From NCBI GenBank assembly GCA_003105305.1, contig PQAQ01000134.1, forward strand, positions 1-11,160: DNA of 11,160 bases. The letters run 5' to 3'. Under the pieces are notes generated by a model. It was not told the origin of the DNA. It saw only the letters and a list, made by a program, of their open reading frames with translations, and did no database searches. Every line of letters starts with the position of its first letter. Position 1 is the stretch's first letter. This document shows positions 1-5,210 of the stretch, one piece after another. Position numbers and translations under genes: made by a program. The DNA is from Candidatus Methylomirabilota bacterium. Lineage in GTDB: Bacteria > Methylomirabilota > Methylomirabilia > Methylomirabilales > Methylomirabilaceae.

Positions 1-7
1 TGGGCAT
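1..7 (-). CDS. Start of an unidentified gene (first two codons only)
   Basis: Only the start codon (ATG, complement of 5-7) and one further complete or partial codon are inside the window, so the product cannot be named. The start is credible because the complement of 14-18 reads GGAGG, six bases before the ATG. Directly upstream lies a pair of GTATAC-containing repeats that look like an operator. That layout is common for small autoregulated genes such as antitoxins, but this is only inference from context. Confidence 0.4.
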
Positions 8-30
8 ATGCGACCTCCAAAAAGTATCAG

Positions 31-69
31 TGTATACATTACCGTATACATTGCCTCATATGCCGTCAA
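31..69 (-). promoter_or_regulatory. Promoter/operator region with two GTATACATT repeats
   Basis: The plus strand carries GTATACATTACC followed by GTATACATTGCC, a direct repeat with a 12-base period (33-56). Each copy contains the palindrome GTATAC. On the minus strand a TTGACG box (complement of 64-69) lies about 15 bases before the first TATAC element, and a second TATACA follows. This is compatible with a promoter whose -10 region overlaps the repeated operator. The arrangement suggests that a dimeric DNA-binding protein occludes the promoter of the gene starting at position 7. Confidence 0.45.
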
Positions 70-101
70 GGGGAAAGGTTTCAATGAACCCAAGAACCGC
101 G

Positions 102-124
102 GGCTGAAGACCGAAGGCTGAAGG
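102..124. repeat. GGCTGAAG-type short repeat
   Basis: Two GGCTGAAG units separated by ACCGAA. The same word recurs at 5054-5122, where it forms a long imperfect hairpin, and at 6341-6349 just after a stop codon. It therefore looks like a dispersed, degenerate short repeat family of this genome. Confidence 0.5.
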
Positions 125-173
125 AGTCCCCGCACGCTGTCCACTACGTACTCGTCATATCCCAACCGCACTG

Positions 174-276
174 TCGTCATTTCGACGGAAGCCGGAATAT
201 AGACACATCGTCATACCGGCGAACGCCGGTATCCAGTGTTCATCTGCGCCTGGACCCCGGCTTTCGCCGGGGTGAC
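174..276. repeat. Dispersed inverted repeat, GTCATnCCGG type (copy 1, with a partial copy in front)
   Basis: An element from GTCATACCGGCG (210) to GCCGGGGTGAC (276) has near-complementary ends and two internal palindromes: CCGGCGAACGCCGG (217-230) and CCCCGGCTTTCGCCGGGG (256-272). The word ATCCAG and its near-complement CTGGA lie inside. A partial copy, GTCATTTCGACGGAAGCCGG, precedes it at about 176-195. This resembles the widespread GTCATTCCGGCGAAAGCCGGAATCCAG-type intergenic repeats, which are small non-coding structures and not gene-carrying transposons. Confidence 0.7.
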
Positions 277-363
277 GGCGCTTTGCTGGATCGCTGCCTC
301 AGACAATGAAGCACGAGTGTCCTGAATCAGAAATCCGGTGAATCCGTCTGTACCCCATGCATC

Positions 364-450
364 GTCATTCCCGCGCAAGCGGGAATCCAGAACTCTCGGT
401 ATTTCCTGGATTCCGGCTCGCGCCCGCGATGCAGACGTGGCCGGAATGAC
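364..450. repeat. Dispersed inverted repeat, GTCATTCCCGCG type (copy 2)
   Basis: The element starts GTCATTCCCGCGCAAGCGGG (364-383) and ends GGCCGGAATGAC (439-450). Its outer bases are complementary and it has ATCCAG and CTGGATTCC inside. It belongs to the same general family as the copy at 210-276. Its right end stops two bases before the stop codon of the truncated HEPN-like reading frame, so the repeat and the decayed gene are directly abutted. Confidence 0.7.
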
Positions 451-452
451 GG

Positions 453-587
453 CTACAAATATGTAACGAATTTCCGAAACAGGGCACTCGCGTCCTCTTC
501 TGTGACGCTGAGCATGGCCTCATAGTCTCCGGCTTGGCGGTTTTCGTAGAGCCTGGTCAGCAGAATGGCCGGGGTGTTGGTGGTCAT
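453..587 (-). pseudogene. Remnant of a HEPN-domain toxin gene (44 codons)
   Basis: The frame starts at an ATG (complement of 585-587) that overlaps the stop of the nucleotidyltransferase gene as ATGA, the arrangement expected for an MNT-HEPN toxin-antitoxin pair. The 44-residue product begins MTTNTPAILL and passes directly into RLYENRQAGDYEAM. The latter resembles the C-terminal part of about 120-residue HEPN proteins, which often have an R..GDY segment followed by an acidic helix. The central helices, where the RX4-6H catalytic motif of HepT-type toxins sits, are absent. The simplest reading is a gene with an in-frame internal deletion. The last codons run into the repeat ending at 450. Assignment rests on the short C-terminal match and on context. 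A longer frame starting at 647 is inside the neighbour gene and is not the likely start. Confidence 0.5.
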
Positions 588-910
588 AAGGGCACGCCCT
601 CGAGGGCGATATTGCGCGCCAGCGGCAAGCCTTTGGCGACGCGCCACTCCGCGTCAGTGCGAAGGATGGTGGCGACCAACGCCCCGTAACGGTCCATCAG
701 GTCGGCTTCAATCTCAAGGATGACCGAGCGGACATCCGGAGTGCGCCGATCAACGATGACCAGCACGTCGTAGTCGGAGTGCTCGCGGGCCTCGCCTCTG
801 GCTCGCGAGCCGAACAGCACGATCTGCCGGATGTGCGTCCCAAGTCGTGCGCGTAAGGCAGACGTCAACGTGTGGAGCACAGGGTCAATGTCGGTCTGGA
901 CAGGTGGCAT
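584..910 (-). CDS. MNT-type nucleotidyltransferase, MntA-like antitoxin
   Basis: A 108-residue protein of the minimal nucleotidyltransferase fold. It carries GSRARGEAREHSDYD (residues 34-48), an exact GSX10DXD motif as in MntA antitoxins, which transfer AMP from ATP to tyrosines of their HEPN toxin partner. The third acidic residue found in fully active polymerase-beta-like enzymes is not obvious: the segment after ADLMDRYG reads LVATIL. This is frequent in the antitoxin-like subgroup. The start is supported by GAGGAG five bases before the ATG. The downstream HEPN gene overlaps by ATGA but is only a remnant, so this is probably an orphan antitoxin. A possible extended -10 (TGGTATACG, complement of 946-954) lies about 37 bases upstream of the start. 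Family assignment is strong; present function is uncertain. Confidence 0.85.
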   Translation of the reverse strand: MPPVQTDIDPVLHTLTSALRARLGTHIRQIVLFGSRARGEAREHSDYDVLVIVDRRTPDVRSVILEIEADLMDRYGALVATILRTDAEWRVAKGLPLARNIALEGVPL

Positions 911-996
911 GATCGCTCCTCAGCCGGGCCAGCAACCCATAGCTACGTATACCACAAGTGCGACGCGGAGACGAGAAGATTTCCGGAGGGCGGACG

Positions 997-1017
997 CGGG
1001 CTTGCGTGGCAAGCCCG
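997..1017. repeat. Perfect 9-bp hairpin with no T-tract
   Basis: CGGGCTTGC, loop GTG, then GCAAGCCCG. Neither strand has a run of T after the stem, so it does not look like an intrinsic terminator. It lies between the MNT gene and the terminator of the secreted-protein gene. It may be a REP-like structure or an RNA-stability element. Confidence 0.45.
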
Positions 1018-1037
1018 GTACGGAGCAGGGGTGGCTG

Positions 1038-1079
1038 ACAAAAAGCACAGGGGGTTCAGCCGGATGGCTGAACCCCCTG
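1038..1079 (-). terminator. Strong rho-independent terminator
   Basis: A perfect 14-bp stem (CAGGGGGTTCAGCC with GGCTGAACCCCCTG, 1048-1079) closes a four-base loop. Read on the minus strand it is followed by TGCTTTTTG, giving the T-tract. It lies about 40 bases after the stop codon of the 458-residue secreted protein and so terminates that gene. Confidence 0.85.
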
Positions 1080-1117
1080 CGGGACTGCGTGTGTCTGAAC
1101 GAAACTCGAACGACGGC

Positions 1118-2494
1118 CTAGTTCTCGTTGATCGAGTTTGTGTCGGTCAGCGTGCCGTTCTGGTCGGTATCCACGTGATCGACCAGGTCGACCAGCGAAT
1201 AGTTACAGTCAAGGCCGGACTTGCACTCCGCTTCCCACTGCGGGTTGGTCGACGAATTGTAGCCCCATGGTGAGGGATCGCCCCACAGGCGCGTCACATC
1301 GCCCAAGTTCACCGAGCTGCTGACCACGTTGCTGACGTTGATGCCAACCATGCCGCGAGGCTGACCCGTGCCGCTTCCAGTGGCGCCAGCGTCGCCAACT
1401 GGACAGCCTGCCGTGCCATCAGGTGTATTGTCGCAGGCCTTCGCGGAGTTGGTGATATCGATCCAGCCTACCGCCTGGCCGGACAGCTCGTCGCGGCTGG
1501 CAAAGGATGCCGGACACGCGCTCGGTACGGCCGTCTTCCAGCTGCTTCGGTTGGTCGTCGAGCCGAACAGCTTCTCATAGGTGTTGTTCAGGTAGTGGGA
1601 GGTGGGGTTAAACGAGGTGTTCTGCTCGCAGCCATCCCAGACGATCATGTTGAGGATCAGATTCGCCGGACCGGCCAGACCCTTGCCGGTGCTCTGTCCT
1701 GGCGCCTCGCCGTCGTCGTACCCATCCCAGTTGCCATCGGGCGGCCCGGCGATGGCCAGGAAGGAGGTGAAGGTCTCGCCGGAGCCGGACTCGGTCCCGT
1801 CGGCAAAATAGATCGGCACAAACAGCCGGGCCGGAAGCGGCTCATACCGGCCGAACCAGGCCGTCGCCGTCCCTGTCGCATTTCGTTGCACGATCCGAGC
1901 GCCGATCTTGTTTGAATAAGCTGAACCAACGATGGAGGCCATCGGGTAGGCAAACGCAAAATCGGATCCGAAGTCAGAGACGATCGCCGTCCCCAACAGC
2001 ACGTTCGCCTGGAGGCTCGTGCTGGTGGTCAGCGTCCCCTGGCCGAACCGGACATCGATATCGGTCCAGCCGCGTCCGGCCACGCCGCTCTGGGTCTGAC
2101 TGGGGGTGACAGGGCCGATCGCCTGGCCGGCGCCGATGTTGTTCCGGACCACCGAGTTCACCAGCAGGTCGAACTGATCGATGTCGCCCGGGGTCAGCCC
2201 CGTGCTTTCGTCAACGCGGTCGCAGCTCTGGCCGTAGTGCTCGAGATGGACGCCCCACGGCCCGCGATCCACGAGGCCATTGGTCTTGTAGACGACACGG
2301 TTCAGATTCACATCCTGACTGACGTTCACCAGCATATAGAAGGTATCCCGACCCGAGCTGATGTCGAAGAAGGGGGACACCAGGCGGCTGGCCGGCACCA
2401 GTTCGGTGTTGGCCAGGGCCGGCGCCACCGTGCCGCCGACCACCGCAACTGCGGCAGCCGCGGCAAGGAATCCGCGAATTCGAGACTGTTTCAT
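1118..2494 (-). CDS. Secreted protein of unknown function, 458 aa
   Basis: The N-terminus is a clear Sec signal peptide: basic MKQSRIR, an Ala/Val-rich core, and APALA before Asn29, giving a predicted cleavage after residue 28. The mature chain is rich in Ser, Thr, Gly and Asn, has seven cysteines and no further membrane segment, which suits an extracellular or outer-surface beta-rich protein. A DTDQNGTLTD stretch (from residue 442) resembles an EF-hand-type calcium loop, and DGNWDGYDDGE is a second acidic patch. There is no PEP-CTERM or IPTLxxWG-like C-terminal anchor. The start is fixed by AGGAGG seven bases before the ATG. A consensus promoter, a leader of about 205 nt and a strong terminator make it an independent and probably highly expressed unit. 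A surface-layer-like or other abundant envelope protein is possible, but I recognise no named family. Confidence 0.85.
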   Translation of the reverse strand: MKQSRIRGFLAAAAAVAVVGGTVAPALANTELVPASRLVSPFFDISSGRDTFYMLVNVSQDVNLNRVVYKTNGLVDRGPWGVHLEHYGQSCDRVDESTGLTPGDIDQFDLLVNSVVRNNIGAGQAIGPVTPSQTQSGVAGRGWTDIDVRFGQGTLTTSTSLQANVLLGTAIVSDFGSDFAFAYPMASIVGSAYSNKIGARIVQRNATGTATAWFGRYEPLPARLFVPIYFADGTESGSGETFTSFLAIAGPPDGNWDGYDDGEAPGQSTGKGLAGPANLILNMIVWDGCEQNTSFNPTSHYLNNTYEKLFGSTTNRSSWKTAVPSACPASFASRDELSGQAVGWIDITNSAKACDNTPDGTAGCPVGDAGATGSGTGQPRGMVGINVSNVVSSSVNLGDVTRLWGDPSPWGYNSSTNPQWEAECKSGLDCNYSLVDLVDHVDTDQNGTLTDTNSINEN

Positions 2495-2702
2495 CTATTG
2501 CCCTCCTGAATGTGTGTGTGGTTCCAGAGACACGTTGAATCGATACAGCCTGCTCTATACTTCGCGTTCGAGTGGCGCACCTCCTTTCCGTGTTCCCCCT
2601 TTTGTCGCGTATCCGTCGTATCCATCGACATCATTCCGTCAGAACAAGACAACGACAGCACGCGCCGGTCCATCCCTTCACCATTACGGGACGGATCAGC
2701 GT
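2495..2702 (-). promoter_or_regulatory. Long 5' leader (about 205 nt) of the secreted-protein gene
   Basis: This lies between the predicted transcription start (near 2702) and the ATG at 2494. It contains a near-perfect Shine-Dalgarno word, AAAGGAGGTG (complement of 2578-2587), with no ATG, GTG or TTG at normal spacing after it. It also contains an open 60-codon frame (2491-2673) whose TGA overlaps the main ATG as ATGA. That frame has no clear ribosome site and no family resemblance, so I do not call it a gene. The leader may influence translation or mRNA stability. I did not recognise a riboswitch class in it. Confidence 0.45.
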
Positions 2703-2708
2703 CGCATC

Positions 2709-2737
2709 TATATACCCTCTCTCCGGGAGGCTGTCAA
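2709..2737 (-). promoter_or_regulatory. Sigma70-type promoter of the secreted-protein gene
   Basis: On the minus strand, TTGACA (complement of 2732-2737) is followed by a 17-base spacer and TATATA (complement of 2709-2714). The -35 hexamer and spacing are consensus and the -10 has one mismatch. An A/T tract (ATTTTTTTC) lies just upstream of the -35 and could act as an UP-like element. Confidence 0.8.
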
Positions 2738-2767
2738 GAAAAAAATATCGTCCAGATCCTGTGGTCG

Positions 2768-3337
2768 TCACGGGGTCGGGGGCGTCGCGTGGCCCTTGTC
2801 CGGTTCCGTGGTCGCCGGCGGGGCGGCGGTCACGCCCGGCGAGGACGGGTCCCACCAGGTCTGCTCCGGATAGGGATCGCCCATCGGAAATCGAAAGCGG
2901 CGGTACCACTCGCCGTTCACCCATCGCCATTGCTCCTCGATATCCCGCCAGCGCGGCTCCACCGGCTTGGCCAGCATCGGGTGCGTAATGGTGTAGTTGA
3001 CCTTTGTGGTGACGAACCCCTTGTCTCCCTCGATCCTGACGGCGGTAATCTCGTAATCGAAGACCGTGGACACCCCGCGCCCCTGAGCAAAGGCCGTCAG
3101 GGTCACCTTCTTTCGGAAGTTCGGTTCATGCAACTGATAGGCCGTGATCAGATCGCCGGCCACCCTGGCCTCCCAATAGGCGGCGGCCCGCTCGCGAAGT
3201 CTCGCCTCCCGGTCGACCGGCCGGGCGGTCATGGTCCCGGTCCCGGCGCACCCGTAGCTTATGGCCAGGACCAGCGCCGCCACCGCCAGCCTGCCGATCC
3301 GTCGGCCACGCCATCGCATATTATTTATGACGTCCAT
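2768..3337 (-). CDS. NTF2-like-fold putative lipoprotein, 189 aa
   Basis: The start at 3337 is chosen because GGGAGG lies five bases upstream; an in-frame start ten codons earlier lacks this support. The N-terminus has a basic region (RWRGRRIGR), a hydrophobic stretch (LAVAALVLAIS) and Cys30 in SYGC, a weak but plausible lipobox. Residues about 45-150 (LRERAAAYWEARVAGDLITAYQ... through ...EEQWRWVNGEWYRRF) read like the NTF2/SnoaL-like alpha+beta cone: a helical start with a W/Y-rich face and a C-terminal strand repeating W and R. Such domains in secreted bacterial proteins are usually non-catalytic and bind ligands. The tail is Pro/Thr-rich (PGVTAAPPATTEPDKGHATPPTP) and probably disordered. 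The gene stands alone between the repeat cluster and the promoter of the next gene. Fold inference is moderate; function is unknown. Confidence 0.75.
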   Translation of the reverse strand: MDVINNMRWRGRRIGRLAVAALVLAISYGCAGTGTMTARPVDREARLRERAAAYWEARVAGDLITAYQLHEPNFRKKVTLTAFAQGRGVSTVFDYEITAVRIEGDKGFVTTKVNYTITHPMLAKPVEPRWRDIEEQWRWVNGEWYRRFRFPMGDPYPEQTWWDPSSPGVTAAPPATTEPDKGHATPPTP

Positions 3338-3374
3338 GCATTCCTCCCGTGCGCGCTCACTCGCCACGCGTAAT

Positions 3375-3539
3375 ACCAGTCAGAAAATCCCCCTCAATCC
3401 CCCTTTTCCAAAGGGGGAGGTTGGTTGCGTGACACCAGTCAGAAAATCCCCCTCAATCCCCCTTTTTCAAAGGGGGAGGTTGGTTGCGTGACACCAGTTC
3501 AGGAAATCCCCCTCGATCCCCCTTTTTCAAAGGGGGAAG
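3375..3539. repeat. 59-bp tandem array containing three 36-bp C/G-rich cores
   Basis: Three units start with ACCAGT at 3375, 3434 and 3493, an exact 59-base period. Each holds a core of AAATCCCCCTCAATCCCCC followed by a hairpin, CCCCCTTT-TTC-AAAGGGGG in the commonest form. Cores lie at 3385-3420, 3444-3479 and 3504-3539. Between cores runs GTTGGTTGCGTGACACCAGT. The third unit is slightly diverged (CTCGATCC, GGGGGAAG). Plus-strand open frames through this array are only translations of the repeat. Confidence 0.85.
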
Positions 3540-3646
3540 TCGTTTGCCGGATTGCGGCGACGTTCATCACCCCCACACTGAGCGCGCAAGCGCATATCAC
3601 GAGTCATGAGGTTGGTTGCCGGATTGCGGCGACGTTCATCACCCCC
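3539..3646. repeat. Direct repeat with 72-bp period flanking part of the array
   Basis: The sequence GCCGGATTGCGGCGACGTTC and its flanks occur twice, from 3539 and again from 3611, exactly 72 bases apart and almost identical over about 35 bases. The spacer holds GAGCGCGCAAGCGC and an ACGAGTCATGAGG stretch. It interrupts the 59-bp periodicity and probably arose by duplication together with the neighbouring repeat cores. Confidence 0.7.
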
Positions 3647-3785
3647 CCCTTTTTTGTAAAGGGGGGCGAGGGGGGATTTGGGCGCTCAGGAAATCCCCCT
3701 CAATCCCCCTTTGCCAAAGGGGGAGGTTGGTTGCGTGACACCAGTCAGAAAATCCCCCTCAATCCCCCTTTTTCAAAGGGGGAGG
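3642..3785. repeat. Three further 36-bp cores, one inverted
   Basis: An inverted, G-richer copy lies at 3642-3679 (CCCCCCCCTTTTTTGTAAAG, then GGGGGCGAGGGGGGATTT). Direct copies lie at 3691-3726 and 3750-3785, again 59 bases apart and linked by the same GTTGGTTGCGTGACACCAGT spacer as in the left array. Together with 3375-3539 this gives six cores in about 410 bases. The family resembles the common bacterial intergenic repeat of the form CCCCCTTTGAAAAAGGGGGA. Confidence 0.8.
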
Positions 3786-3857
3786 TTACTTGAGATGCGG
3801 TGCAACAGCACCATTCAGTGAGTGCTCCCCGTGATCAGCATCACGCGAATGTCACAC
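3786..3857. other. Short intergenic space with two small hairpins
   Basis: GGTGC-AACA-GCACC (3799-3812) and CGTGAT-CAGC-ATCACG (3830-3845) lie just beyond the stop of the Tat-exported protein gene. Neither is followed by a T-run on the minus strand, so neither is a convincing intrinsic terminator. Confidence 0.4.
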
Positions 3858-5030
3858 TCAGGCCTCATTGAGGCCGGGCGTCATGCGTATGCCGTGATAG
3901 GCATGGCAGGAATCCCCGATCAGCAATCGGAACAGCCGCCGATTGATCTTGCGGACCCCGAACAGGTCCACGTCCTTGATCCCCGCCACAGCCGCCGCCA
4001 GCCGCGCCCCCGCCCGATCGATCGTCCGGGCCTGCGCGGCGGTCGGCGTGAACAGACCGTGGTGCCTGGCATAGCTCAGGATCTCGAAGGCGTGACCATA
4101 GAATTTGACGGTGGCGTCGTGGTGATAGACGGCCGTCACCTCCTGCCACCCGCGCGGATTGCCGGGGGGAGGCTGGACGTTGTCGTAAAACCGGTCGATC
4201 AGGCGACCGTCGGCATCGAGACGCCAGACCGTCAGATCCAGGTGCGCCTGGAGACGTTGCGGAAAATCATGCCCCCGATAGCCGTTGCCGACACAGGCCG
4301 TCAATCCATAGATCAGATGGGTTCCGCCGCAGGTGAAGTCGGCGATCTTGTCGTTCGCATCCGGCATGACGCCCCGCGCCTTGGCCTGCCGGAACTGCTG
4401 CGTGGTCTCATCGAGCGTGTCGAAACCGAGCCGGATCACATCGGACAGGCGAATCCGCTGTCCGGCCCCGTTGGTCCAGGCGTCCGCATCCGGCGGCATC
4501 AGCCGCGACAAGGCGATCAGCGTCCAGGCCAGATCGTCACGATTGATCGTCTTCGGATCGAAGGTAAACACCGCCTTCGATCCCTCCGCGAGATCCGCCA
4601 CAGTATAGCGCGCGCCGTTCAGTGTGAACCGATGGTCCGGCCCCACGCCCGCCTCGAGGAGGGTCTTCAGAAAGACATCGGTGTGGCCCTGATCGTCAAG
4701 CGACATCTGCGGATAGGTCTTGCCGTTCACCGTCTTCTGCGTCAGGAACCGCGAGCAGAGGAGATCCACCACCGGCTGCCCCTTGAGAGCGAAGGACGGC
4801 CCGAGGGCCCGGACGCCGTGCATCAGCGTCCAGGCGTCATCTTCAACCGCCGCATAGGTGCTGATGATTGTCTTCAGCAGGGTGTCGGTTTGACCCAGCG
4901 TTTTCGGGACGGCGATCGGGGCGGAGACTGCGGCCTCGGCCAGACCGCGGAGCCACGACGGCCCCGTCGCGGCCACCATTGCGGCTGCGCTCAGGAACTG
5001 ACGCCGTGTCATATGGGGGCAACAGGACAT
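3858..5030 (-). CDS. Tat-exported protein of unknown family, 390 aa
   Basis: The product starts MSCCPHMTRRQFLSAAAMVA. TRRQFL followed by a hydrophobic Ala-rich stretch and ALAEA-like residues is a twin-arginine signal, so the protein is exported folded, often with a cofactor or metal. The start at 5030 is preferred because AGGGAG sits six bases upstream; an ATG two codons earlier lies directly against that site, and the ATG of MTRRQFL has no ribosome site. The mature chain looks largely alpha-helical. Striking conserved-looking clusters are FTCGGTHLIYG (about residues 232-242) with Cys246, and SCHAYHG near the C-terminus (374-380); these Cys/His groups could bind metal or act catalytically. 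I do not recognise the family. It has its own promoter, divergent from the exosortase gene. Confidence 0.8.
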   Translation of the reverse strand: MSCCPHMTRRQFLSAAAMVAATGPSWLRGLAEAAVSAPIAVPKTLGQTDTLLKTIISTYAAVEDDAWTLMHGVRALGPSFALKGQPVVDLLCSRFLTQKTVNGKTYPQMSLDDQGHTDVFLKTLLEAGVGPDHRFTLNGARYTVADLAEGSKAVFTFDPKTINRDDLAWTLIALSRLMPPDADAWTNGAGQRIRLSDVIRLGFDTLDETTQQFRQAKARGVMPDANDKIADFTCGGTHLIYGLTACVGNGYRGHDFPQRLQAHLDLTVWRLDADGRLIDRFYDNVQPPPGNPRGWQEVTAVYHHDATVKFYGHAFEILSYARHHGLFTPTAAQARTIDRAGARLAAAVAGIKDVDLFGVRKINRRLFRLLIGDSCHAYHGIRMTPGLNEA

Positions 5031-5060
5031 TTCCATCTCCCTGTCAGGTGTTCAGGCTGA

Positions 5061-5122
5061 AGGCTGATAGGCTGGAGGCTGAAGGTATCCCTAAAAGCCT
5101 TCAGTCTTTAGCCTATTCACCT
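5061..5122 (-). repeat. 25-bp imperfect hairpin made of GGCTGAAGG repeats, in a 5' leader
   Basis: The left arm 5061-5085 (AGGCTGATAGGCTGGAGGCT, then GAAGG) pairs with the right arm 5098-5122 with few mismatches around a 12-base loop. It falls inside the predicted leader of the Tat-protein gene, just after its transcription start. The arm is made of the same GGCTGAAGG word seen at 102-124 and 6341-6349. Confidence 0.65.
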
Positions 5123-5134
5123 AATGTGAGAAGA

Positions 5135-5164
5135 TGTATACTACGCTGAAGAGGCCGGTGTCAA
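5135..5164 (-). promoter_or_regulatory. Promoter of the Tat-exported protein gene
   Basis: TTGACA (complement of 5159-5164), an 18-base spacer, then TATACA (complement of 5135-5140). The predicted start of transcription is near 5128, giving a leader of about 98 nt. The -35 box is only ten bases from the -35 box of the divergent exosortase promoter. Confidence 0.7.
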
Positions 5165-5174
5165 CGGAAACCGC

Positions 5175-5204
5175 TTGACGTGAGCCTGAACACCGCCGTA
5201 CAAT
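5175..5204 (+). promoter_or_regulatory. Promoter of the exosortase gene, predicted leaderless
   Basis: TTGACG (5175-5180), an 18-base spacer, then TACAAT (5199-5204). Initiation about seven bases after the -10 falls at 5211, the A of the ATG. No Shine-Dalgarno is present in the bases before the ATG (GTACAATCCGCCC), which fits a leaderless mRNA. Confidence 0.6.
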
Positions 5205-5210
5205 CCGCCC

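Noticed and set aside
1..450. Insertion sequence or transposase
   Set aside because: No transposase-like reading frame is present; only small non-coding repeats are seen.
997..1017. Terminator of the MNT gene or its neighbour
   Set aside because: There is no T-tract on either strand, and the MNT gene is transcribed away from it.
2491..2673. A 60-residue leader peptide gene ending in ATGA before the secreted-protein start
   Set aside because: It has no properly spaced ribosome site, no signal or family resemblance, and the composition of random sequence. I kept it only as a remark on the leader.
2510..3373. Plus-strand open frame of 287 codons
   Set aside because: It covers the leader of one gene and runs antisense to the NTF2-like gene, with the biased composition of a shadow frame.
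3375..3785. CRISPR array
   Set aside because: The spacers between repeat cores are themselves identical copies and no cas gene is present, so it is a tandem repeat.
3261..3793. Plus-strand reading frames with repeated IPLNPPFSKGE-like peptides
   Set aside because: They are translations of the C/G-rich repeat array; the same peptide recurs with the repeat period and there is no ribosome site.
3822..5060. Long plus-strand open frame of 412 codons
   Set aside because: It lies opposite the Tat-exported protein gene, which has a signal peptide, ribosome site and promoter. The plus-strand product is Arg/Pro/Gly-rich as expected for an antisense frame in GC-rich DNA.
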